A stretch of 64,000 nt of DNA from Pseudoclavibacter soli DSM 23366 (GTDB lineage: Bacteria > Actinomycetota > Actinomycetes > Actinomycetales > Microbacteriaceae), in contig NZ_AUIC01000003.1 of the NCBI RefSeq assembly GCF_000423505.1, positions 310,001 through 374,000 of the forward strand. Reading direction: 5' to 3'. The notes below the pieces were generated by a model, which searched no databases, was not told where the DNA came from, and was given only the letters and a program-made list of their open reading frames with translations. Positions 19,544 to 33,260 of this stretch are shown piece after piece (within the stretch, counting starts at the first letter, position 1; every line of letters starts with the position of its first letter). The position numbers were made by a program, and so were the translations under genes.

Positions 19544-19614
19544 AAAGATATCGTCGCTATACTTTTTTACGCACCGGCGACGAGTGTGTCGCCTCGAACC
19601 TCCAAAGGAGTCTT

Positions 19615-21999
<2,385 letters not shown>

Positions 22000-22012
22000 G
22001 CCTCAGCTCGAC

Positions 22013-22064
22013 AGAGAACGCTCGGCTGCCCGCCTGTGAAAGACGGTGCAGCCGTGCGTTCTCT
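22013..22064 (+). terminator. Hairpin after ppsA
   Basis: Arms of 17 bases (22013-22029 and 22048-22064, AGAGAACG... and ...CGTTCTCT) pair with one mismatch around an 18-base loop, starting 13 bases after the PEP synthase stop. No long T-run follows, as is common for actinobacterial terminators. Confidence 0.65.
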
Positions 22065-22211
22065 GCATATGGTTCAGGCTACGACGTGACGGGCGGCCAA
22101 CTCCCCAAACCTCCGGGGCTTCACCCAGACCGCATCAGCACTGCTGCCGCCCCGGTTCAGGTGTCACCAAATGCGACTACGCACAGACATAACCGCACTT
22201 TGCGACACTTC

Positions 22212-22269
22212 TGCGACGCTTCAACACCTTCGAAGCGCTCTGCGACCCTTCAACACCTTCGAAGCACTC
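22212..22269. repeat. Two tandem 29-base repeats containing an inverted repeat
   Basis: Two adjacent 29-base copies (22212-22240 and 22241-22269) differ at two positions. Each contains CTTCAACACCTTCGAAG, an imperfect dyad with CTTCRA arms, and a third partial unit TGCGACACTT precedes them at 22201. The array ends at the stop codon of the citE-like gene. The rest of the 268-base gap between the converging ppsA and citE holds the hairpin and no gene that I can see. Confidence 0.55.
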
Positions 22270-23110
22270 AGCGGTTCCAGAGCCCGTACGACTCCGCCAG
22301 CCGCGACACCTTCTTAGCACGCGACAGACGCGGGAGGTAGCTGCCGTCGCCGCCTCCGGCGCCTTGGGCATCCTTGGTGAGCAGATCGCGCGCCCAGGCG
22401 ATCTCTGACGCGCTCGGCGAGAGGTGCTCGTTGATCTGCGGCGCCTGCGAGGTGCCCAGCGTGAGCTTGCCAGTCATGCCCATCTCGACAGTGACCTGGC
22501 AGGCCGTGCCGATGATGCCCGGGTCATCGCTGAGCACCGGCCCGTCGATGGGGCCGGGCAGCTCGCCCACACGCGAGGCGACCACCAGCCGCGAGCGCGC
22601 ATATGCCAGCGCCAGCGGAGTGCTGCCGGCGCCGGTATCGCGCCGAAAGTCGCCGGTGCCGAACGCCAGCCGAAATGTGCCCTGTGCCTTGGCGATAAAT
22701 GGTGCGTTCTCGATGCCGAGCCCCGACTCGAGCAGGGCCACCACCGGGGTGCCCGGCGTCAGTGCCTGCCCCGTTGCCGCGACCTGCTCAGGGGTCTCGG
22801 TCTTGGCGAGCATCACCCCGCGCAGCCCCTGCGAGCCGTTGAGCGCCTCGACGTCTTCACGCCACAGATCGGTGCCCGCCGGGTTGATGCGCACCCACCC
22901 AGAGAGGCCGTTGTTCAGTGCCGTGGCGACCAGTTCGCGCGCCTGTGCCTTGTCATCGTCTGGAATGCCGTCCTCGATGTCGAACACGACTGAATCGGCC
23001 TCACTGGCCAGCGCGTCGAGCATCACCTGTTCGCTGTGCGGTGCGGCGAGCAGCCAGCTGCGTGAGAGCTTGGCCGGCAGGTTCGCGGCACGTTCGTTCC
23101 TGATTCCCAT
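22268..23110 (-). CDS. CitE-like HpcH/HpaI lyase (citramalyl/malyl-CoA lyase family)
   Basis: The 280-residue protein has the TIM-barrel pattern of CitE-like lyases: LLAAPHSEQVMLDALASEADSVVFDIEDGIPDDDK at the N-terminus, RINPAGTDLWREDVEAL, and LLESGLGIENA with metal-binding Glu, then FGTGDFRRD. No citrate lyase alpha, gamma or CoA-transferase genes are adjacent, so it is probably a stand-alone acyl-CoA lyase such as (3S)-malyl-CoA or citramalyl-CoA lyase, which can use or make glyoxylate and acetyl-CoA. The start at 23110 has TACCAT seven bases upstream, consistent with a leaderless message; an ATG nine bases earlier is the alternative. Confidence 0.8.
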   Translation of the reverse strand: MGIRNERAANLPAKLSRSWLLAAPHSEQVMLDALASEADSVVFDIEDGIPDDDKAQARELVATALNNGLSGWVRINPAGTDLWREDVEALNGSQGLRGVMLAKTETPEQVAATGQALTPGTPVVALLESGLGIENAPFIAKAQGTFRLAFGTGDFRRDTGAGSTPLALAYARSRLVVASRVGELPGPIDGPVLSDDPGIIGTACQVTVEMGMTGKLTLGTSQAPQINEHLSPSASEIAWARDLLTKDAQGAGGGDGSYLPRLSRAKKVSRLAESYGLWNR

Positions 23111-23236
23111 GCCGCCCATGGTAGTCGCGAGCGGCACCGGTGAGCCGAGTGCGTCGCCTGCGTATACGAATTGCGCAGGATGCCCACTCGACTGCACGAC
23201 CCGCTCTTCGCCGCCCGAGATGACTGCGCTTGGCAG

Positions 23237-25477
<2,241 letters not shown>

Positions 25478-25502
25478 CGCTCCTCCGAGATCTCTCTCAG
25501 AG

Positions 25503-25517
25503 TACCCCATGGGGGTA
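25503..25517 (-). promoter_or_regulatory. CsoR-type copper operator upstream of copA
   Basis: TACCCCATGGGGGTA consists of TACCCC and GGGGTA arms separated by three bases, a G/C-tract palindrome flanked by TA as in known CsoR sites. It lies 26-40 bases before the copA start, where a bound repressor would block initiation. The regulator itself is not in the window. Confidence 0.65.
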
Positions 25518-25546
25518 TCAGCGACAAGTGCGCGCAGCCGACGCGC

Positions 25547-28084
25547 TCACGCCTCAGCGACCGTGTGCGGCAGCGGAATCGAGCCGGTCTGCACCGGAAT
25601 CGAGGTGGTCAGCAGTGTGCCGTCTTCGCGACGCAGCTCGCCCAGCTGCGAGATATCTGGTTCGCCGGGCAGCACTGGCCCCTGCCCGTCAAGCGGCACG
25701 ACGCACAGCTGGCCGGCACGCACCTCGTAGGGTCGGCCCCGCACCGTGAAGCGCACCCGGTCGCCCACCTCAACCTCGGCCCGCAGCGCATCGCGGGTCA
25801 CGGTGAAACGCACCCGAGTGCTCTGTACCGTCAGCGGAAACGACAGCTCGCTCCAGCGTTCGGGCAGCCGCGGGTCGAAGGCGAGTTCGCCGGTGACGTC
25901 GCGCAGCCCGCCGAATCCAGACACCAATGCGCTCCAGAGCACCCCGGCACAGGCCATATGCAGCCCGTCGTCGGTATTGCGGTGCAGGTTGTCGAGATCG
26001 GTGAACAGTGCGTTGACGAAGTAGTCGTACGCAAGCTCCTGATACCCCACCTCAGCGGCCACGATCGACTGCACTCCGCCCGACAGTGTCGAGTCGCCCG
26101 TGGTGATCGGGTCGTAGTACTCGAAGTCGGCGAGCTTCTCATGGGCGGTGAAGGCATCGCTGCGCAGGTACAGTGCCAGCACAGTGTCAGCCTGCTTGAT
26201 CACCTGGAACCGGTAGATCACCAGCGGATGGAAGTGCAGCAGCAGCGGCCGCTTGTCGAGCGGCGTGCCCGCCAGATCCCAGACCTCGCGATCGAGAAAC
26301 TGCTCGTCTTGCGGATGAATGCCGAAGTGCTCGTTGAACGGAATCTCCATGTGCGCTGCCTGCTGCGCCCACCGCTCCACTTCGTCATCGGTGATGTGCA
26401 GCCGGGTGCGGGCCAGCGCGGCATCGTCTGGATGCTTGAGAGCGATCTCGGCCAGCGCATCCACCGCATACTGCAGGTTGAACTGCGCCATCACATTCGT
26501 GAACAGGTTGTTGTTGACCACCGTCGTGTACTCGTCGGGGCCGGTCACGCCGTGAATATTGAAGGTGCGCCGCCCGTTGAACCCGCGCCAGAAGCCGAGG
26601 GATGCCCACATGCGCGCCGTCTCGACCACCACGTCGATCGCCTCGCGAGCGAGAAACTCGGTGTCGCCGGTGGCTCGCACATACTTCGCGATGGCGTAGG
26701 TGATGTCGGCATCGATGTGGTACTGCGCGGTGCCGGCGGCGTAATACGCCGACGACTCCTCGCCGTTGATAGTGCGCCACGGAAACAGCGCCCCGTCGAC
26801 GCTGAGCTCAACGGCTCGAGCGCGCGCCTGGTCGAGCATCTGCACGCGGGTGCGCAGCGCGTTGCGGGCAACTTCGGGGTTGCTGTAGACGAGGAACGGC
26901 AGGATGAAGATCTCGCCATCCCAGAAGTAATGCCCGTTGTACCCCGAACCGGTGAGGCCTTTCGCGGGTATGCCGCGCTGTTCAGCCCGAGCAGAGGCCT
27001 GAATCACCTGAAAGAGATTGAAGCGCACCGCCTGCTGAATCTCGGGCTGATCGGCAACGCGCACATCGGAGCGTTCCCAGAACTCATCGAGCCAGGCCCG
27101 CTGCTGGCGGCGGATTTCTTCGGCACCATCGGCCATCGCACGATCGAGCGTGCGCCCGCAGCGGTCGACCAGCTCTTGCACTGGGTAGCCATTGGAGGTG
27201 TGGTACGCCACGTATTTTGTGACCGTGGTGGGCACGCCTTCACGCGCTTCGATCTCGAACACGTTGCGCGCGCGATCGTCAGAGATCGTGCCGCTGGTCT
27301 GGTATTCGTTGCCGGTCTCGATGCGGTGATCCGCCGCAACGGCAACGGTCATGCCCGACTTCGCGACACGGTAGCCGAGCACACTGCGCAGCCCCTGCTG
27401 ATCGCGGTACCGGGGTTCGAACACTCGGTGCGAGAAGGCCGCAGCCTTGCGCGGCTCGATACCTTTGCCCAGCGAGTGCTGCACCACACCGAATTCGTCT
27501 TCGCCATCTTGCCGGTTGAGAATCTGGCACGAAAGTGCGATGGGGGCATCCCCCTCGACCATGGTGACGGTGAGACGCATCAGCGCGAGATGCCGTTGCG
27601 TGAATGAGACCAGTCGCGATGACTGGATCGAGACCAGCTTGCCCTCGGGCGTGCGCCACAAGATCTCCCGGGTCAGCTCGCCACTGCGAAAGTCGAGCCG
27701 GCGGTGGTAGTCGAGAATCTCGGCCTTATCGGGGATGAACGGCTCGTCGTCGACGTACAGGCGCATGGGGCGGGCGTCGGGAGCGTTGACCATCGACTGG
27801 CCGACGGTGGCAAAGCCGAAGGCGTCTTCGGCGTGATGAATCTGCCAGGTCTCGTGCAGACCACTGACGTAGCTGCCCTGCTCGTGATTGGAGCGGCCCT
27901 CTTCATAGTTGCCGCGAAAGCCGATATAGCCGTTTGACACGGTGAACAGCGCCTCGGTGTGGCCGAAGTCGCGCTCGTCGAAGCGGTCTTCCCGCAGGCT
28001 CCACTCATCAACGGTGAAGCGGGTGCGGTCAATGTCTTCGGGGTTCCACTCCCGCCCCAAGGCCAGTCTTCCTGAGGTGCTCAT
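25547..28084 (-). CDS. Glycoside hydrolase family 65 disaccharide phosphorylase
   Basis: GH65 enzymes phosphorolyse alpha-glucosides such as maltose, trehalose or kojibiose to beta-glucose-1-phosphate and a sugar. The 845-residue product has the N-terminal beta-sandwich (1 to about 290), the (alpha/alpha)6 catalytic barrel (about 330-700) and a C-terminal beta domain. The general acid lies in HGVTGPDEYTTVVNNN, and GYNGHYFWDGEIFILPF plus HFHPLVIYRFQVIKQADTV are typical. The ATG overlaps the end of the beta-phosphoglucomutase gene by four bases, so the pair is coupled and the product beta-glucose-1-phosphate is channelled to glucose-6-phosphate. The exact disaccharide cannot be told from sequence; no transporter is adjacent. 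Confidence 0.93.
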   Translation of the reverse strand: MSTSGRLALGREWNPEDIDRTRFTVDEWSLREDRFDERDFGHTEALFTVSNGYIGFRGNYEEGRSNHEQGSYVSGLHETWQIHHAEDAFGFATVGQSMVNAPDARPMRLYVDDEPFIPDKAEILDYHRRLDFRSGELTREILWRTPEGKLVSIQSSRLVSFTQRHLALMRLTVTMVEGDAPIALSCQILNRQDGEDEFGVVQHSLGKGIEPRKAAAFSHRVFEPRYRDQQGLRSVLGYRVAKSGMTVAVAADHRIETGNEYQTSGTISDDRARNVFEIEAREGVPTTVTKYVAYHTSNGYPVQELVDRCGRTLDRAMADGAEEIRRQQRAWLDEFWERSDVRVADQPEIQQAVRFNLFQVIQASARAEQRGIPAKGLTGSGYNGHYFWDGEIFILPFLVYSNPEVARNALRTRVQMLDQARARAVELSVDGALFPWRTINGEESSAYYAAGTAQYHIDADITYAIAKYVRATGDTEFLAREAIDVVVETARMWASLGFWRGFNGRRTFNIHGVTGPDEYTTVVNNNLFTNVMAQFNLQYAVDALAEIALKHPDDAALARTRLHITDDEVERWAQQAAHMEIPFNEHFGIHPQDEQFLDREVWDLAGTPLDKRPLLLHFHPLVIYRFQVIKQADTVLALYLRSDAFTAHEKLADFEYYDPITTGDSTLSGGVQSIVAAEVGYQELAYDYFVNALFTDLDNLHRNTDDGLHMACAGVLWSALVSGFGGLRDVTGELAFDPRLPERWSELSFPLTVQSTRVRFTVTRDALRAEVEVGDRVRFTVRGRPYEVRAGQLCVVPLDGQGPVLPGEPDISQLGELRREDGTLLTTSIPVQTGSIPLPHTVAEA

Positions 28085-28824
28085 GCGTCTCCCTTCGACA
28101 ACGGTGCAACGTCAGCCAGCTCGGCCAGATCGTCGACCACCAGATCGGCCCCCGCGGCCAGCAGCTCGGCGCTGCCGGCACCACGGTCAACGCCGATGAC
28201 CGGGGCGAAGCCGCCGGCTGCGCCGGAGGCAACGCCCGAGAGCGCGTCTTCGACCACCGCGGTATTCTCCGGGCGCACGCCCAACAGCTTTGCCGCATGC
28301 AGGTAGGTATCGGGCGCTGGCTTGCCGGCGAGCCCGAGCTGCGCGGCGACCAGCCCGTCGACCACGACCTCGAATCGATCAGCGAGCCCGGCAGCCTCGA
28401 GCACCGCGGCGGCATTGCGCGAAGAGCTGACCACTGCGACCGGCACGCCGTGCACCGCGAGCACGTCGAGCAGCGCGACCGACCCCGGGTATGGGGTCAC
28501 CCCTTCGGCATCGAGCGTGCGGCGAAACAGGTCGTTCTTCAGGTTGCCGAGGCCGCACACGGTGTTGAGCGACGCCGGGTCATCAGGTGACCCCTCTGGC
28601 AGACTCACCCCGCGATCAGCCAGCACGGCGGCGACGCCGGCAAACCGGGGCCGCCCGTCGACGTGGGCCAGGTAGTCGGCCTGGGTATAGGGGCGCGCCA
28701 CCCTAAAATGGTCGAAGGCCTGCTCGAAGAGAGCTCGCCAGGCGCGCTCATGCACCTCGGCAGTCGGGGTGAGCACACCATCGAGGTCGAACAGCACGGC
28801 CTGGGCCGTCACAAGACTCGTCAC
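28081..28824 (-). CDS. pgmB: Beta-phosphoglucomutase family HAD phosphatase
   Basis: The 247-residue HAD protein has motif I VLFDLDGVLTPT with nucleophile and acid Asp, a helical cap, motif II VVSSSR, motif III Lys in GLAGKPAPDTYL and motif IV VVEDALSGV. It should interconvert beta-glucose-1-phosphate and glucose-6-phosphate. It precedes the GH65 phosphorylase with a four-base stop/start overlap, the standard arrangement for phosphorolytic disaccharide use. The start is a GTG at 28824 with TACAGT (minus strand, 28832-28837) seven bases upstream, so the operon probably begins with a leaderless message. Confidence 0.92.
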   Translation of the reverse strand: MTSLVTAQAVLFDLDGVLTPTAEVHERAWRALFEQAFDHFRVARPYTQADYLAHVDGRPRFAGVAAVLADRGVSLPEGSPDDPASLNTVCGLGNLKNDLFRRTLDAEGVTPYPGSVALLDVLAVHGVPVAVVSSSRNAAAVLEAAGLADRFEVVVDGLVAAQLGLAGKPAPDTYLHAAKLLGVRPENTAVVEDALSGVASGAAGGFAPVIGVDRGAGSAELLAAGADLVVDDLAELADVAPLSKGDA

Positions 28825-28914
28825 GGCATCTACTGTACGGCCTGTCAGATTGCCGCGGTGTGAACCATGACGCCCCCGCCTGCGGCACGCTCACGCTGAT
28901 AGAATCGCCCTCTC

Positions 28915-30462
28915 ATGTCCTCTTCTCGCCCCGCCTCAGACCTTCCCACCTTCCAGCAGTTGGGCGTGCCCAACCCGCTGGTCAAGGTGCTGGCCCGGCA
29001 GGGCATTGCGCAGGCGTTCGCCATTCAGGCTGACAGCCTGCGCGATTCGCTTGCCGGTCACGATCTGCTGGGTCGTGCGAGCACCGGATCAGGCAAGACC
29101 CTCGCCTTCGCCATCCCGCTGGTCGCCCGGCTGGGCGTCGACACCAGAGCCGACCGTGGCCACGGCCGCCCCGTCGGTCTCGTGCTCGCCCCCACCCGTG
29201 AGCTGGCCACGCAGATCGCCGAAGTCGTGTCTCCTCTGGCTCAGGCCTACGGGCTCAAAATCACCACCATCTTCGGTGGAGTCGCCCAGCGCCCACAGGA
29301 GCGCGCGCTGCAGCGCGGCGTCGACATCGTCGTCGCCTGCCCCGGGCGACTCGAAGACCTCATGGGCCAGGGCCTGCTGCGCCTCGACGAGGTCGAAGTC
29401 ACTGTGCTCGACGAGGCCGATTTCATGGCCGATCTGGGGTTTCTGCCAGCAGTCACCCGCATCTTGCGCGCGACGCCCGCCCACGGCCAACGGATGCTCT
29501 TCTCAGCCACCCTCGACGGTGGCGTCGATCAGTTGGTCGCCGAGTTCCTTCACGACCCGCGCGAACACGCGGTCAACGATCTGACCGATCGCGTCGCCGG
29601 CATGACCCACCACGTGCTGCAGGTCGAGTCGTTCCAACAGAAGAAGCCGTTGGTAACCGCGCTGGCCGGTGGGCGCGGCCAATCGGTATTGTTCGTGCGC
29701 ACACGACACGGGGCGGTACGCCTCGCCCAGACGCTGCGCCGCGCGGGCATCCCAGCGGTCGATCTGCAGGGCGACCTCTCGCAGGCCACCCGTGACGACC
29801 ACCTCGCCAGATTCGCCAGCGGTCGTGCCCGTGTGCTGGTCGCCACCGACGTGGCAGCTCGCGGCGTCGACGTGCCCGGCGTCGGGCTCGTCGTGCACGT
29901 CGACCCAGCGGCCGATGCGAAAACATACTTGCATCGCTCGGGGCGCACCGCGCGCGCTGGGCGCGCCGGTCACGTAGTCAGTGTGATCTTAGGCGGGCAG
30001 GCCGGTGATCTTCGTCGCGTGATAGCCACCGCCGGTGTTGACGCCGAGATCATGCCGGCCACCGCCGATTCAGCGGTCGTCGCCGAAATCGCTGGCCCGC
30101 CCGCGCCACGACGCGACGAGGTGGCCGAACGCGCACGGCACGAGCCTGAGGCTCAGCAGAGCGAGGGCAGGCAGCCGAAGCATCTCGGCGCCGAACGCCA
30201 GCTCGAAGCCGAGGCTGACCGTGCTGCGCAGGCCACGCACACCAAACCGCAGTCGAAGCGCTCCGAGTCGAAACGCACCGATGTCAACACCGCTGGCGGC
30301 AAGCACTCCGAGGCCAAACGCACTGGCAGAAAACGCGCCAACGAATCGGGCAAACGCAGCAGAGGCCGGTCTGCGCAAGGCGACAAGCATGGCCACACCC
30401 CACCACGTGGCCAGGCGAAAAAGCGCCCATCGCGCGGTAAGAAGCCCCGAGGCCACCGCTGA
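28915..30462 (+). CDS. DEAD-box RNA helicase with basic low-complexity tail
   Basis: The 515-residue product carries the DEAD-box set in order: Q-motif region FQQLGVPNPLVKVLARQGI, motif I ASTGSGKT, Ia PTRELATQ, II LDEAD, III SAT, then RTRHGAVRLAQTL, ATDVAARGVDVPGVGLVVHVD and HRSGRTARAG. It unwinds structured RNA, for example in ribosome assembly or mRNA decay. After about residue 390 the protein becomes a Lys/Arg/Ser/Gly-rich unstructured tail of some 120 residues, as in RhlE/CsdA-like helicases that hold RNA with such tails. TAGAAT lies nine bases before the ATG, so the leader is at most a few bases. Confidence 0.93.
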   Translation: MSSSRPASDLPTFQQLGVPNPLVKVLARQGIAQAFAIQADSLRDSLAGHDLLGRASTGSGKTLAFAIPLVARLGVDTRADRGHGRPVGLVLAPTRELATQIAEVVSPLAQAYGLKITTIFGGVAQRPQERALQRGVDIVVACPGRLEDLMGQGLLRLDEVEVTVLDEADFMADLGFLPAVTRILRATPAHGQRMLFSATLDGGVDQLVAEFLHDPREHAVNDLTDRVAGMTHHVLQVESFQQKKPLVTALAGGRGQSVLFVRTRHGAVRLAQTLRRAGIPAVDLQGDLSQATRDDHLARFASGRARVLVATDVAARGVDVPGVGLVVHVDPAADAKTYLHRSGRTARAGRAGHVVSVILGGQAGDLRRVIATAGVDAEIMPATADSAVVAEIAGPPAPRRDEVAERARHEPEAQQSEGRQPKHLGAERQLEAEADRAAQATHTKPQSKRSESKRTDVNTAGGKHSEAKRTGRKRANESGKRSRGRSAQGDKHGHTPPRGQAKKRPSRGKKPRGHR

Positions 30463-30540
30463 ACCACGGCGCCAGCGAGCCAGCAGCGCTCGTGCGCACC
30501 GCATCCAAAATGTGAACCAGCTGTGCGATCACGCGCCAAT

Positions 30541-32206
<1,666 letters not shown>

Positions 32207-32216
32207 TCTCGTGTCG

Positions 32217-32885
32217 ATGACCGATCACTCCCCAGCTGAAGCACCACGGGCTGCCGGGCTGCGCGAGCGAAAGCAGCGCGCGCTCCGCGCCCGGGTCGAG
32301 CAGGTTGCCGTGAATCTGGTCTACGAGCGGGGCTTCGACGAAGTCTCGGTCGATGAGATCTGCGCCGCCTGCGAGATCTCACAGCGCACGTTTTTCAACC
32401 ACTTCGGCACCAAAGAGAATGCCGTCATCGGCAACGTGTTTCTGCAGCTCGACGCCGAACGCCTGCAGCGCGGGCTCGCCGGCGACGACGACCCTCTCGA
32501 GGTGATCTTCGCGCTGGTGGCCAGCGCCGACCGCACGTTCGCCGAGTCTGGTGCACTGCGGGAGCGCCGCATCGCGATTCTGCAGCGCAATCGCGAGCTC
32601 TTCGCCTCGGTCACTGCCCGCATGGAGGCCTTCCGCCGCGAGTTCATCGAGCTGATCAGCGCCCGTCTGGCTCGCGACCGCGGGCTCTCCGCATTCGACG
32701 AGACAGTGCGTCTCGACGCCGATCTCGAGTTCTCGCTGGTGATCTCGCTGGCCAAGCACGTGATGCACATCCGGCTGCAGGGTGATGTCGGCGGAGAGCA
32801 GCAGATCGTAGCCGCGCTGCGCTCGGCGCGGGTGCGCGCTGCTCGGCTGCTAGGTGAGGCGCGCCTGCCTTTCGCTGACGAATGA
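32217..32885 (+). CDS. TetR-family transcriptional regulator
   Basis: The 222-residue product has a TetR-type helix-turn-helix at about 20-65 (VEQVAVNLVYERGFDEVSVDEICAACEISQRTFFNHFGTKENAV, shown here by its recognition part SQRTFFNHF) and a helical ligand-binding domain. It lies ten bases after the DHA2 transporter and presumably represses that operon by binding the dyad at 30547-30561. The start is taken at the ATG at 32217; a GTG two codons earlier is possible, and the frame is open further upstream inside the transporter gene. The inducer is unknown. Confidence 0.88.
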   Translation: MTDHSPAEAPRAAGLRERKQRALRARVEQVAVNLVYERGFDEVSVDEICAACEISQRTFFNHFGTKENAVIGNVFLQLDAERLQRGLAGDDDPLEVIFALVASADRTFAESGALRERRIAILQRNRELFASVTARMEAFRREFIELISARLARDRGLSAFDETVRLDADLEFSLVISLAKHVMHIRLQGDVGGEQQIVAALRSARVRAARLLGEARLPFADE

Positions 32886-32934
32886 GCCGAGTATCGTTGA
32901 CCATGCATTCTGCTGATCTGTGATGGAGTGAGAA

Positions 32935-33258
<324 letters not shown>

Positions 33259-33260
33259 TC

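Noticed and set aside
22212-22269. Possible CRISPR array
   Set aside because: Only two copies, directly adjacent with no spacers, and no cas genes.
25565-27607. 680-codon open frame on the plus strand opposite the GH65 gene
   Set aside because: Shadow of a strongly supported minus-strand gene; no recognisable domain or ribosome site.
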